From GCA-2746795 sp964643965 (GTDB lineage Bacteria > Chloroflexota > Anaerolineae > Promineifilales > Promineifilaceae), in NCBI GenBank assembly GCA_964643965.1, contig CAZXVH010000001.1, positions 1 to 64,000 of the forward strand: a stretch of 64,000 nt of DNA. Reading direction: 5' to 3'. Positions 35,035 to 44,058 of this stretch are shown piece by piece. The position numbers were made by a program, and so were the translations under genes. The notes below the pieces were generated by a model that saw nothing but the letters and a program-made list of their open reading frames with translations, had not been told where the DNA came from and did no database searches. Within the stretch, counting starts at the first letter, position 1. Each line of letters starts with the position of its first letter.

Positions 35035-36756
35035 ATGAACCACATTCACCCCGCACCTGTGCGCACCACCGTCCAGGCCCGTTTTCCCAACGGCCGTGCT
35101 TATGACGGTCCCAAAGGCGCCACCATCGAAGAATTTTTGCAAGCCGCCATCCCCCAGGACCTCAAAAAGGAACACATCGTGGCCGCCTTTTGTGATGGTA
35201 ACTTGCGCGAACTTTCCCAACCGCTGCTCAACGACGCGAAAATAATGCCCGTCAATATTGGCGATGCAGATGGCGCTCGTATTTACCGGCGTTCCCTCAG
35301 TTTTTTAATGGTCGCGGCCGCCGCCGAAGTTTTGCCCGGCCAAACCATCAGTATTCAGCACTCCATGCCCTTCGGCGGTTACTATTGTGAACGACCCAAT
35401 GGCGGCCCCCGTTTAACCGATGAGGAGCTAGACCAGCTGCGCCAGCGGATGCAAGAATTAGTCGCCCAAGACCTGCCCCTCAACAAGGTCACAATTCCCT
35501 TGGAAGAAGCTCTGCAAACCTTCCGCGATAATGGCGACATTGAAAAAGCAGAACTATTTGCCCGCCGCCGCAAAGATTACCTCACTCTTTACGAACTGGC
35601 TGGCTTCCGTGATTATTTTCATGGCTTCATGGTTCCCAGCACCGGCTACCTGGATATATTTGAGCTGCGGCATTATAACGAAGGCTTTATCCTCCAGTTT
35701 CCACGCCGCCACGCCCCCGGATACCTCCAACCCTTTGAAGATGAACAGCGCCTGGCCCGCGTTTTTCAAGATTATAATGATTGGTTGAGCATCATTGGCG
35801 TTCCCAGTGTGGCAGCCTTGAACCGGGCGTTGAAAAACGGCCGTACCCAAGAAGTGATCCTGGTGGCCGAAGCCTTTCACCAGCGGCAGCTCTCTCAAAT
35901 CGCCTCCGACATTGCTAATAGACGCCCCCATGTGCAATTGGTTATGATTTCTGGGCCGTCTTCCTCTGGCAAAACAACCTTCAGCAAACGGTTGGCTGTG
36001 CAATTATTGGCGCAGGGTATCTACCCCGTCACTATCGCTATGGATAACTACTTTGTCAACCGGGAAGACACCCCCCAAGACGAAAATGGCGATTTTGATT
36101 TTGAAGCGCTGGAAGCGGTGGATGTGCCCCTGCTGCTGCAACATTTGCACCAGTTGCTCGCCGGCGAAACCATCCTCCAGCCCAGCTTCAACTTCTTTAC
36201 CGGCCAACGGGAAAGTGGCAGCGAGCTGCAAATTGGCCCGGATCACGTTATTGTTATCGAAGGCATTCATGGCCTCAACCCTAAACTGGTAGAAGGCATT
36301 CCCCCGGAAGCTATGTACCGCATCTTCATCTCCGCTCTGACACAGTTAAACCTGGATCGGCACAACCGTGTGCCCACCACTGATACCCGCCTCTTGCGCC
36401 GCATTGTGCGTGACGCAGCCCATCGCGGTTACACGGCCACCGACACCATTTCCCGCTGGCCCAGTGTGCGCCGGGGTGAACGACTCCATATTTTCCCCCA
36501 TCAAAATAACGCCGACATCTTTTTTAACTCGGCGCTGGTTTATGAACAATCGGTGCTGAAAGCCCTGGCGCAGCCCCTCCTCTTGCAAGTGGAACCGGGC
36601 CACCCCGCACGGGTGGAAGCCAATCGGCTTTTGGCTTTTTTGCAATGGTTTGATCCCATTCCCAGCGAGGCCCTGGCTTATATTGCCAGCGATTCGATTT
36701 TGCGTGAATTTATTGGCGGCTCCATCCTGGATAAGTTTGAAATCTGGCGACCTTAG
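35035..36756 (+). CDS. Uridine kinase-like nucleoside kinase with TGS-like N-terminus
   Basis: 574 residues from the ATG at 35035, which follows TTAGGAGC. The N-terminal ~200 residues resemble the TGS and adjoining domain of threonyl-tRNA synthetase (FPNGRAYDGPKGATIEEFL; the conserved HSMPFGGYYCE). The C-terminal half is a P-loop phosphoribulokinase/uridine kinase domain: Walker A SGPSSSGKTTFSKRL, DNYFVNREDTP, VIEGIHGLNP. This architecture is found in several phyla as 'nucleoside kinase'. It probably phosphorylates uridine/cytidine; the role of the tRNA-synthetase-like part is unknown. Confidence 0.85.
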   Translation: MNHIHPAPVRTTVQARFPNGRAYDGPKGATIEEFLQAAIPQDLKKEHIVAAFCDGNLRELSQPLLNDAKIMPVNIGDADGARIYRRSLSFLMVAAAAEVLPGQTISIQHSMPFGGYYCERPNGGPRLTDEELDQLRQRMQELVAQDLPLNKVTIPLEEALQTFRDNGDIEKAELFARRRKDYLTLYELAGFRDYFHGFMVPSTGYLDIFELRHYNEGFILQFPRRHAPGYLQPFEDEQRLARVFQDYNDWLSIIGVPSVAALNRALKNGRTQEVILVAEAFHQRQLSQIASDIANRRPHVQLVMISGPSSSGKTTFSKRLAVQLLAQGIYPVTIAMDNYFVNREDTPQDENGDFDFEALEAVDVPLLLQHLHQLLAGETILQPSFNFFTGQRESGSELQIGPDHVIVIEGIHGLNPKLVEGIPPEAMYRIFISALTQLNLDRHNRVPTTDTRLLRRIVRDAAHRGYTATDTISRWPSVRRGERLHIFPHQNNADIFFNSALVYEQSVLKALAQPLLLQVEPGHPARVEANRLLAFLQWFDPIPSEALAYIASDSILREFIGGSILDKFEIWRP

Positions 36757-36774
36757 GGCAGGGAATAGCAGAGC

Positions 36775-37374
36775 TTACACAAGTGGTTTCGCGGCCGCCT
36801 GTTCAATTTCCGTCACGATCCTCTCCAATTCCGCCCGGAGCAGCGGCGGGGACGCCGGGTTTTGAGCAAAGGTATCGCTCAAAGCGCGATAATACCAAAG
36901 AACGCCTTCTTTGCCGCCGCTAAACCGCGCCCACAAAGCGTCGCCAATTTCGCGGTAGTCCAGAAGGATGGCGCGAGCATTATGCACTTTGTCTGCACAG
37001 GAAACCAGCAGCACAGAAGCATTGGCCGCCGCTAAATGGTTGACATAAGCTGTTTTTCGTTCTTTCCAGGGTGGTTTGGGCTGCACCTCGGCGTCAGTAC
37101 AGCCTGTTACAATATCCAAAACATGAGCGCCGAAGCGATCTGAAATATAAGTGCGTAGGGCGTCTGCACCGCCTGTGAAGTGGTGGCCCTGATCTTCTAA
37201 GGCGTCATGGAGGAGGGCGGCGATGGCTTCATCTTCTGTAGCGCCGTTTTCCAGTACCAGGCTGGTGACGGCCAGGAGATGAGCCACATACGGTATATCT
37301 GTGCCTTTACGTTTCTGGTAAAGGTGCAGTTCGGCAGCCAGGCCAAGGGCGCTGGTAAAACGAGGTGAGAGCAT
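36775..37374 (-). CDS. HD-domain phosphohydrolase (RelA/SpoT hydrolase-like)
   Basis: 200 residues from the ATG at 37374; the frame extends 16 codons further but that part looks non-coding. The N-terminal half carries YVAHLLAVTSLVLENGATEDEAIAALLHDALED, the H...HD...D metal-site pattern of the (p)ppGpp hydrolase-type HD domain, close to MESH1-like small proteins. It may degrade (p)ppGpp or another nucleotide. No synthetase domain is present. It converges on the kinase gene with 18 bp between stops. Confidence 0.82.
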   Translation of the reverse strand: MLSPRFTSALGLAAELHLYQKRKGTDIPYVAHLLAVTSLVLENGATEDEAIAALLHDALEDQGHHFTGGADALRTYISDRFGAHVLDIVTGCTDAEVQPKPPWKERKTAYVNHLAAANASVLLVSCADKVHNARAILLDYREIGDALWARFSGGKEGVLWYYRALSDTFAQNPASPPLLRAELERIVTEIEQAAAKPLV

Positions 37375-37455
37375 CGATTTTTCCTTGCTGGATAAAAAAA
37401 GCCAATACCATAAAGCAGGCATTGGCTTTTGAAATAAATGGGTGGAAACGGCCGT

Positions 37456-38175
37456 TTAGATTTCGCCGGATGTCAAAGCGTGTTTCACCTCAGCAATGGC
37501 CTTAGTCACTTGAATGTCACGCGGGCAGGCATCAGTGCAGTTGAAAACGGTACGGCAGCGCCATACGCCAAAGGTATCGCCCATTACCTTTAACCGTGCT
37601 TCCGCCCCTTCATCCCGGCTGTCAAAGATGAAACGATGCGCTTGCACAATGGCGGCCGGCCCCACATATTTCTCATCGGCCCAAAAGCTGGGGCAGGCGG
37701 TCGTGCAGCAAGCGCACAAAATACATTTGGTCGTATCATCGAAGCGCATTCGGTCTTCTTGGGATTGCAACCGTTCCCGGCCGTTTTCCGGCGGCGCTGA
37801 ATCATTGATGAAATAAGGCAGCGTTTCCCGGTAATGGGCCATAAATGGTTCCATATCCACGATCAAATCTTTGATCACCGGCAGCCCCGAAATCGGTTCT
37901 ACCTGGATAGAGACGGAATCCCCCTGGCCCAGGCGCTTGACCAACGTTTTGCAGGCCAGAGCGTTGAAGCCATTGATGCGCATCGCATCAGAGCCACAAA
38001 CCCCATGCGCACAAGAACGGCGCAGGGAGAGTGTGCCGTCTATTTCCCACTTAACGCGATTCAATACATCCAGCACCGTGTCAGTGGGATGGACATCATT
38101 CAGCGTGAAATCAGCCCAATATGCTTTGGCCTCTTTCTCGGGATTAAAACGACGGATACGTAATTGTACTTGCAT
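37456..38175 (-). CDS. sdhB: Succinate dehydrogenase iron-sulfur subunit
   Basis: 239 residues. It carries the three Fe-S clusters that pass electrons from FAD to quinone: the [2Fe-2S] ligands in SCAHGVCGSDAMRING plus C of LACKT, then CILCACCTTACP ([4Fe-4S]) and CRTVFNCTDACP ([3Fe-4S] and [4Fe-4S]). Length is typical. Last gene of the C-D-A-B order operon; a heptamer repeat separates it from sdhA, and an ATG with upstream GGAG is present. It forms the matrix-like cytoplasmic arm with SdhA. Confidence 0.95.
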   Translation of the reverse strand: MQVQLRIRRFNPEKEAKAYWADFTLNDVHPTDTVLDVLNRVKWEIDGTLSLRRSCAHGVCGSDAMRINGFNALACKTLVKRLGQGDSVSIQVEPISGLPVIKDLIVDMEPFMAHYRETLPYFINDSAPPENGRERLQSQEDRMRFDDTTKCILCACCTTACPSFWADEKYVGPAAIVQAHRFIFDSRDEGAEARLKVMGDTFGVWRCRTVFNCTDACPRDIQVTKAIAEVKHALTSGEI

Positions 38176-38193
38176 AACTATCTCCTAGAATCA

Positions 38194-38235
38194 GTGAACA
38201 GTAAACAGTGCACAGTGGACAGTGAACAGTGACCA
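38194..38235. repeat. Heptamer tandem repeat between sdhA and sdhB
   Basis: Six heptads GTGAACA, GTAAACA, GTGCACA, GTGGACA, GTGAACA, GTGACCA fill the 66-bp space. Same class as the repeat at 34195, inside an operon. Confidence 0.92.
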
Positions 38236-38241
38236 CTGAAT

Positions 38242-40026
38242 TTAGTAAACGCGAGGTTTGGGCACATAACGACCCAACGTTACCGGTTTGTAATCGAGGC
38301 GATATTCGCCTTCACCGATTTTATGACAAAGTGTATGGCTCAACCATTCTTCATCGTTTCGTTCTGGATAATCATCACGGGCATGGGCGCCCCGGCTTTC
38401 AGGACGCGCTAAAGCGGAAACGGCCGTTACCTCTGCCAATTCCAGCAAACAGCCCAGCTCCCACGTCTCCAACAAATCACTGTTGAAAACCTTGCCCTTA
38501 TCCTGAATCTCAACCTGTTGGTATTCCTGGCGCAGCATTTGCAGCTCAGCAATCGTCGTTTGTATCGTCTCTTCCGTGCGGAATACGCCAACGCCTTCCG
38601 TCATCGCTTCCTGCATCTTGCTGCGCACATCCACCATCTTGACGCCGCCTGTATTGCTGCGAATCCGTTCAAATTCTGCCATCACCGCTTCCGCCGCATC
38701 CTCGGGCAGCGGCAGCATCTCAGCGTTCTGACAATACTGCGCCATATCTTGCCCCGCCAACCGGCCGAAGACCACCAGATCCGTCAGCGAGTTCGTTCCC
38801 AGCCGATTGGCGCCATGCACCGACACACAGGCTGCTTCTCCAGCTGCATACAAGCCGGGCAATACCGTCTTGCTGGCATCCAGCAGCACCCGGCCGTCAT
38901 TATCCGTAGGGATACCGCCCATGGCGTAATGCGCCGTTGGCTGCACCGGCATCGGTTCCGTCACCGGGTCTACTCCCAAATAGGTGCGCGTAAAGTCCGC
39001 AATATCTGGCAGCTTCGCTTCAATATATTCCCGGTCAATGCGCCGCGTTTCCCCATCTCTTTCATAATAATAGTTAACCGTTTCGGGTCTGATGTCCAGA
39101 TGTACATACTTCTTGCCGTTAATGCCGCGTCCGGCCTTCACTTCCAGGTAAATCGCCCGGCTGACCACATCCCGGCTGGCTAAATCCTTGATATGGGGCG
39201 CATACCTCTCCATGAAGCGTTCTCCCTCGCCATTGATAAGAACGCCGCCTTCGCCGCGCACTCCTTCCGTGATCAAAATGCCCAACCTAAAAATACCGGT
39301 GGGATGAAACTGGAAGAACTCCATATCTTGCAGCGGTATACCCCGGCGCAGACAAATCGCCGTACCATCTCCGGTTAAAGAATGGGCGTTGGAGGTCACT
39401 TGCCAGCAGCGGCCCCAGCCGCCGGTGGCAAACAGCACCGCCTTGCTGTGGAAAATATGAAACTCGCCCGTGGCAATCTCAATGGCCACCACCCCACGCA
39501 CCGTGTCGTCCACCCGAATCAAATCCACTACATGGAATTCATCGAAGAAGTTAACCTGGTTCTTGATGCACTGTTGGTAAAGCGTCTGCAAAATCATATG
39601 CCCGGTGCGGTCGGCGGCATGGCAGGCCCGCATAACCGGCTTGCCCGTTTCTTTATTAGTATGGCCGCCAAAACGACGCTGTGAGATTTTGCCATTGGGG
39701 AAACGGTCAAAGGGCAGCCCCATATGTTCTAGTTCAACGACGGTGGGGATGGCCTCTTTACATAATACGTCAACGGCGTCCTGGTCGGCCAGGTAATCAG
39801 AGCCTTTCACCGTGTCGTAAGCGTGCCATTCCCAACTATCTTCTTCCATATTGGCTAAGGCCGCGCCCACGCCACCTTGCGCTGCCCCCGTGTGGGAGCG
39901 CGTGGGATACAGTTTGGATAAGACAGCTACCTTGGCCGATTTACTGGCATACAGGGCCGCCATCAGGCCAGCCCCCCCAGCCCCGACAATGACTGCATCA
40001 AATTCATGAACGTTTACAGTTGCCAT
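38242..40026 (-). CDS. sdhA: Succinate dehydrogenase flavoprotein subunit
   Basis: 594 residues. The FAD-binding start (FDAVIVGAGGAGLMAAL), the histidyl-FAD region SHTGAAQGGVGAAL, HMGLPFDR, GQRRFGGHT-like segment, QFHPTGIF, TAHYAMGGIPTDNDGRV and the C-terminal R-ESRGAHAR are all present. It oxidises succinate to fumarate, or the reverse. Joins SdhB and the membrane anchors. Directly follows sdhD by 10 bp. Confidence 0.97.
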   Translation of the reverse strand: MATVNVHEFDAVIVGAGGAGLMAALYASKSAKVAVLSKLYPTRSHTGAAQGGVGAALANMEEDSWEWHAYDTVKGSDYLADQDAVDVLCKEAIPTVVELEHMGLPFDRFPNGKISQRRFGGHTNKETGKPVMRACHAADRTGHMILQTLYQQCIKNQVNFFDEFHVVDLIRVDDTVRGVVAIEIATGEFHIFHSKAVLFATGGWGRCWQVTSNAHSLTGDGTAICLRRGIPLQDMEFFQFHPTGIFRLGILITEGVRGEGGVLINGEGERFMERYAPHIKDLASRDVVSRAIYLEVKAGRGINGKKYVHLDIRPETVNYYYERDGETRRIDREYIEAKLPDIADFTRTYLGVDPVTEPMPVQPTAHYAMGGIPTDNDGRVLLDASKTVLPGLYAAGEAACVSVHGANRLGTNSLTDLVVFGRLAGQDMAQYCQNAEMLPLPEDAAEAVMAEFERIRSNTGGVKMVDVRSKMQEAMTEGVGVFRTEETIQTTIAELQMLRQEYQQVEIQDKGKVFNSDLLETWELGCLLELAEVTAVSALARPESRGAHARDDYPERNDEEWLSHTLCHKIGEGEYRLDYKPVTLGRYVPKPRVY

Positions 40027-40036
40027 AGTGTGATCC

Positions 40037-40465
40037 TTAATTTCCCATCCCTGCGCCGGCTAAAGCGCGGGTCGGGTCGAAACTGGCGATAGCATAACCG
40101 GCCCAGACAATGGTCAGGACGGCAAAGACAGCCAGGATAATGCTAATAATCTTCATGGTTTGACGGTGATGGACATAGTCCCCCAGGATAAGGCGCAAGC
40201 CGTTGATGCCATGCAAATAAGCAAAAGCCAACAGCAGCATATCATATACTTTCCAACCCCAAGAGTTCCACTGAGCCGCCACAAAAACGATGCTGAGGTT
40301 GCTGGAACTATTCAGAACATGCTGGATCATCATATGGCCGACGGCTAAAACCAGGAGAAAAACACCGGAAACACGCATAAACATGAAAGCGAGTCGTTCA
40401 AAACCGCTCTGCACTTGTACTTTGCGGCGCGTAACGCCGGTGACGTTAGGTGAAGTTGTTGTCAT
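40037..40465 (-). CDS. sdhD: Succinate dehydrogenase membrane anchor SdhD-like
   Basis: 142 residues with three membrane helices. The first helix carries RVSGVFLLVLAVGHMMIQHV (likely quinone/heme-region His) and the second LLAFAYLHGINGLRLILGDYV. Assigned by position between sdhC and sdhA and by the HGxxGLR pattern. It anchors the dehydrogenase and helps form the quinone site. Confidence 0.88.
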   Translation of the reverse strand: MTTTSPNVTGVTRRKVQVQSGFERLAFMFMRVSGVFLLVLAVGHMMIQHVLNSSSNLSIVFVAAQWNSWGWKVYDMLLLAFAYLHGINGLRLILGDYVHHRQTMKIISIILAVFAVLTIVWAGYAIASFDPTRALAGAGMGN

Positions 40466-40478
40466 CGCATCCCTTCCT

Positions 40479-40937
40479 TTAAGAACCGCCTGGAGGCGGG
40501 TAGTCGCTCAGACGCGGGAAATGTAACCACGCATTGCCCAATTCTTGCCAATAATGGACCATTTCATAAGCCATGTAGAGGCCAATGGGGATGAAGATAA
40601 TGAGGAAAAGGCCCCAGGAAATTTGGGCGCTTCTCTTTTGGTGTTTCCACAGCTCTGGCTTGAAATCTAAAATGGAGATACGAATACCGTTAAAGGCATG
40701 ATACAAAACGGCCGCCATCAGGGGTATTTCACCCAGGGCAATGGGGGGCCATTTAAATACGTCAATGGACCATTGATACACATGCGGCGCAAAATGGGCG
40801 TTGGCAGTGTCCCAAACGTGAATAGTCAGGAAGAGCAGAATCGCTAAACCAGAGATGCGGTGGGCGATCCAACTCCAATGACCACTGCGACCACGATAGC
40901 GTAGACTTTCGCGGATCGTGAAGGCAAGGTTTGACAT
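40479..40937 (-). CDS. sdhC: Succinate dehydrogenase cytochrome b subunit SdhC-like
   Basis: 152 residues, three membrane helices. SWIAHRISGLAILLFLTIHVWD supplies the conserved HRxSG and a heme-ligand His; LYHAFNGIRISILDF follows. First gene of the operon, with a TATAAT-containing promoter about 115 bp upstream and a GGAG site before the ATG. With SdhD it binds quinone and probably heme b. Confidence 0.9.
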   Translation of the reverse strand: MSNLAFTIRESLRYRGRSGHWSWIAHRISGLAILLFLTIHVWDTANAHFAPHVYQWSIDVFKWPPIALGEIPLMAAVLYHAFNGIRISILDFKPELWKHQKRSAQISWGLFLIIFIPIGLYMAYEMVHYWQELGNAWLHFPRLSDYPPPGGS

Positions 40938-41286
40938 AGATATTCTCCTTGTTCATGTTCAGTGAGGTTGATAATGTAATAAGCAGGGCAGTGATTTGTT
41001 ATCAAGCCAAAGAATACAAATAACTGCGCATAGCGGGTTCACTTTGCTTGTGCATTATAACACAGTAAAAAAAATGTGTTAGACAAATCAAAGCGCGAAA
41101 AAAGCATCAAAAGTAGGTTGTTTGTTTCCCTAAATGAGGGCGCCGCATCATTCGTCCTCATTTATCTTGCTGATATTTAGAATCCATCAATCCCCCACTC
41201 CCCACTTCCTTAACGTTTACGCCACAATCTTCGTATTTACCGGCAACGCCTTGATTAGAAGTCGTTGCCTTGTTACACTTTTGAGC
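40938..41286. other. Divergent sdh regulatory region
   Basis: 349 bp between sdhC and a plus-strand gene. It holds the candidate sdh promoter and the TAACACA/TGTGTTA inverted repeat at 41054-41082. The remaining sequence shows no ORF I trust and no RNA structure I recognise. Confidence 0.65.
41054..41082 (-). promoter_or_regulatory. Candidate sdh promoter with overlapping operator
   Basis: On the minus strand, TATAAT (plus 41054-41059) is spaced 17 bp from CTAACA (41077-41082). The perfect inverted repeat TAACACA (41058-41064) / TGTGTTA (41075-41081) with a 10-bp A-rich spacer lies across this core, where a bound repressor would block polymerase. The regulator is unknown. Confidence 0.5.
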
Positions 41287-42285
41287 ATGGTACGTACATT
41301 TGCTTTGCGTGATGTGGCGTTAATACGCCGTTTAAGTGAAAATGCGGTTCCCCTGCACACTGAATCTGCCCTGACGCACAATCCCAACCCGGTCCGTGAT
41401 GCGTTGATTAGCATGATTAGTGGCGACTACCCTACGTTCATTTGTAAATGTGGGGAGGGTGGCGCGGCTGGTTTTGTGCAATTGCAGGTATTTGAGCAGT
41501 CTCCTCATGCCCGTGTTTTTTTCTTAGGCAGCCATCCTGGCCGGGATATAAAAAAGAACGGGAATTTTGATGAGTCAACCGTCAAGGAAACGATTTGGTT
41601 GGCTTTGTTGGATCAAGCGGTGGCTGAAGTGGGCCGGAGAGGGATTTATAGCCTGGTGGCAGAGGTCAATGAAATCGGAGAAGAATTACCCATTTTGAGG
41701 CAGGCGGGTTTTGCCGTTTATACGCGCCAGGATATTTGGGTGCTGGATCGCAGGGACACGGAGGCGCATTCCACCCTGTCTTTACGTAAAAGGCAGCCTG
41801 AGGATGATTGGGATATTCAGCTTTTATACGCCAACATGGTACCGCGGTTGGTGCAACTGGTTGAGCCATCGCCGCCCTTGTTGGATGGTGACGGCTGGGT
41901 TTTGCGCGACGAGGGTGAGCTGGTGGCGTTTGTGCATATTCACACGGGCGCGATTGCTTCATGGATGCGTTTGTTTGTGCATCCCAATGCGGATTCTTGG
42001 GCGCAGGATATATTAACGGCCGTTTTCCGCCAAATCGTCCCTGCCATCACCCATCCTGTTTACTGTTGTGTGCGCCGCTATCAAAGCTGGCTGCAAGGGC
42101 CGTTGCAGCGCACCGGTTTTAGCCTGGCGCAAAGCCAGGCCGTGATGGTGAAACATACCGTGCAGCACCATCAAAAGGGATTGTCTGAGGCAACGGCCGT
42201 TCTTGAAACACAAGGTATGACCGCATCAACTTCTATCATGCAGCCATACCACTCATCTATACAAAACGGAAAAAATAAAGATTGA
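41287..42285 (+). CDS. Possible GNAT-like protein of unknown function
   Basis: 333 residues from the ATG at 41287; the open frame starts 51 codons earlier but that part looks non-coding. The pattern of FALRDVALIRRL near the start, RVFFLGSHPGRD and LALLDQAVAEVGRRGIYSLVAEVNEIGEELPILRQAGFAVYTRQDIW suggests an N-terminal acetyltransferase-like fold, but the second half is not recognisable and no clean acetyl-CoA loop is seen. Its TGA overlaps the ATG of the downstream AAA/R3H gene (TGATG), so the two are coupled. Confidence 0.65.
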   Translation: MVRTFALRDVALIRRLSENAVPLHTESALTHNPNPVRDALISMISGDYPTFICKCGEGGAAGFVQLQVFEQSPHARVFFLGSHPGRDIKKNGNFDESTVKETIWLALLDQAVAEVGRRGIYSLVAEVNEIGEELPILRQAGFAVYTRQDIWVLDRRDTEAHSTLSLRKRQPEDDWDIQLLYANMVPRLVQLVEPSPPLLDGDGWVLRDEGELVAFVHIHTGAIASWMRLFVHPNADSWAQDILTAVFRQIVPAITHPVYCCVRRYQSWLQGPLQRTGFSLAQSQAVMVKHTVQHHQKGLSEATAVLETQGMTASTSIMQPYHSSIQNGKNKD

Positions 42286-43991
42286 TGACAGAACATTCTG
42301 AAAAAATTATTCCTGAAATTCAAGCGCGAGAAGATTTAAACGCGCTGTTAACCATTTTACCGATTCGGGTTCGCCATAAAATTGAAGAGATCGGCCGTAA
42401 AGACGAACTGCTGGAAATCGTCATGGATCTGGGACGTGTGCCCACAGCCCGGTACGTTGATGGCGAATATCTGCTCAATTCCCAAGAAATCACCCAGGCT
42501 GAGATTGATGAAGTGGTGGCTTGCATTGGCGATTTTGACGATGATAATCGCACCGGCATCGCCCGCACCCTGCACCGTATTTCCGGCATTCGCAACCGGC
42601 GCGGGCAGGTGGTGGGGCTGACCTGTCGCGTGGGACGAGCCGTCTACGGCACCATCGACATCATCGCCGACATCATTGAAGAAGGACATGGCGTCCTGCT
42701 TTTGGGTAGACCGGGCGTGGGCAAAACCACCATGCTGCGCGAAATGGCCCGCATTTTGGCCGAGAAAAAGCGCGTTGTCATTGTAGACACCTCCAATGAA
42801 ATCGGCGGCGATGGGGATATCCCCCATCCGGCTGTGGGCCGCGCCCGTCGTATGCAGGTACCCCGACCTTCCCATCAAGATGAAACGATGATCGAGGCGG
42901 TAGAAAATCATAATCCAGAGGTGATTGTGATTGACGAAATCGGCCGGGAGCGAGAAGCCGCCGCCGCCCGCACCATCAACGAGCGCGGTGTGCAGCTCAT
43001 TGGCACGGCGCATGGGCATACTCTGGAGAATCTGCTGCTCAATCCCACCTTGTCTGACCTGGTGGGCGGCATTGAAAGCGTCACATTGTCTGACGAAGAA
43101 GCGCGGCGGCGGGGGACGCAGAAGACGGTGCTGGAACGACGCGCCCCGCCCACATTTGATGTGCTGGTGGAGATTCAGAACCGAGATGACTTGTTGGTCC
43201 ATCGGGATGTGACCACTTCTGTAGACGCCATGCTGCGCGGTGAACCGTTTGAGGTGGATTTCCGTTCTCGAGATGTAGACGGGGAAATTCATCATGAAAC
43301 ACAAACGATTATGGTGACGTCAACGGCCGTTACCGGACGCCGGGAAACGAGAGCCCTCAAAGATAATCAGGGGAGAGCGCCGCGAGAATCACGCAGTGTG
43401 CGTGGCAGCCGGCGCGGAAGCAGTAGTCTGGCCGAAAATCCGGTGAATGGCAATGGCGAAGGCGGCCGGGTGCGTTTAGATTTATCGGTTAGAGAGCAGA
43501 AACAGCCAATGAATGTGGAAGATCGCACCATTGATGTGTTTGTCTATGGTGTGGCGCGGAATCGCTTAATGCAGGCCGCCAAACAATTGAAAGTCCACAT
43601 CAATATCGTAGATAAACTGGAAGACGCCGATGTTTTGCTGACGCTGAAAAGCTACTATCGCAAACAGCAGCGGCTCATCAAAGCGGCCGAACAGAACCGC
43701 ATTCCGGTTTACGTGTTGCGAGCCAATACCCTGACGCAGATGGAAAATTTTTTGGCGCAAATGCTCAATTTGGAGATGGCCCCGGCCGACCCTTTTGAGG
43801 AAGCGGTGACAGAGGCCAGCCTGGCTATTACCCGCATTCAAGCCGGACAATCTTCCGTCGATTTGAGTCCGGTTGCTTCTTCTGTGCGCCGCTACCAACA
43901 CCAGATGGCGCGGCAGGCCAACCTGGTCTCGCATAGTTACGGCCAGGAGCCAAACCGCTTCGTGCGCATCTTTAATCAACGGCGAAATTAA
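42285..43991 (+). CDS. Ycf45/SpoIIIAA-like AAA ATPase with R3H domain
   Basis: 569 residues. N-terminal region, then an ATPase domain (about 110-300): VLLLGRPGVGKTTMLREMAR (Walker A), VVIVDTSNEIGGDGDIPH, VIVIDEIGRE (Walker B) and LIGTAHGHTLENLL. A charged linker of about 70 residues follows, then a C-terminal domain (430-510) and a final R3H segment with RRYQH and SHSYGQEPNRFVRIF that should bind single-stranded nucleic acid. Related to plastid Ycf45 and sporulation SpoIIIAA ATPases; the substrate is unknown. The ATG at 42285 overlaps the previous stop; a TTG lies one codon upstream. Confidence 0.88.
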   Translation: MTEHSEKIIPEIQAREDLNALLTILPIRVRHKIEEIGRKDELLEIVMDLGRVPTARYVDGEYLLNSQEITQAEIDEVVACIGDFDDDNRTGIARTLHRISGIRNRRGQVVGLTCRVGRAVYGTIDIIADIIEEGHGVLLLGRPGVGKTTMLREMARILAEKKRVVIVDTSNEIGGDGDIPHPAVGRARRMQVPRPSHQDETMIEAVENHNPEVIVIDEIGREREAAAARTINERGVQLIGTAHGHTLENLLLNPTLSDLVGGIESVTLSDEEARRRGTQKTVLERRAPPTFDVLVEIQNRDDLLVHRDVTTSVDAMLRGEPFEVDFRSRDVDGEIHHETQTIMVTSTAVTGRRETRALKDNQGRAPRESRSVRGSRRGSSSLAENPVNGNGEGGRVRLDLSVREQKQPMNVEDRTIDVFVYGVARNRLMQAAKQLKVHINIVDKLEDADVLLTLKSYYRKQQRLIKAAEQNRIPVYVLRANTLTQMENFLAQMLNLEMAPADPFEEAVTEASLAITRIQAGQSSVDLSPVASSVRRYQHQMARQANLVSHSYGQEPNRFVRIFNQRRN

Positions 43992-44000
43992 GCAAAAATG

Positions 44001-44041
44001 CGTGAGGCGTGGGGCGTGAAAACCTTCACGCCTCACGTTTT
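44001..44041 (+). terminator. Rho-independent terminator
   Basis: CGTGAGGCGTG (44001-44011) pairs with CACGCCTCACG (44027-44037), followed by TTTT. An alternative inner stem GGCGTGAA/TTCACGCC is possible. It ends only 18 bp before the tmk start, leaving no room for a separate promoter after it, so tmk expression may depend on read-through. Confidence 0.85.
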
Positions 44042-44058
44042 GTTTGGGGATAGTGAGC

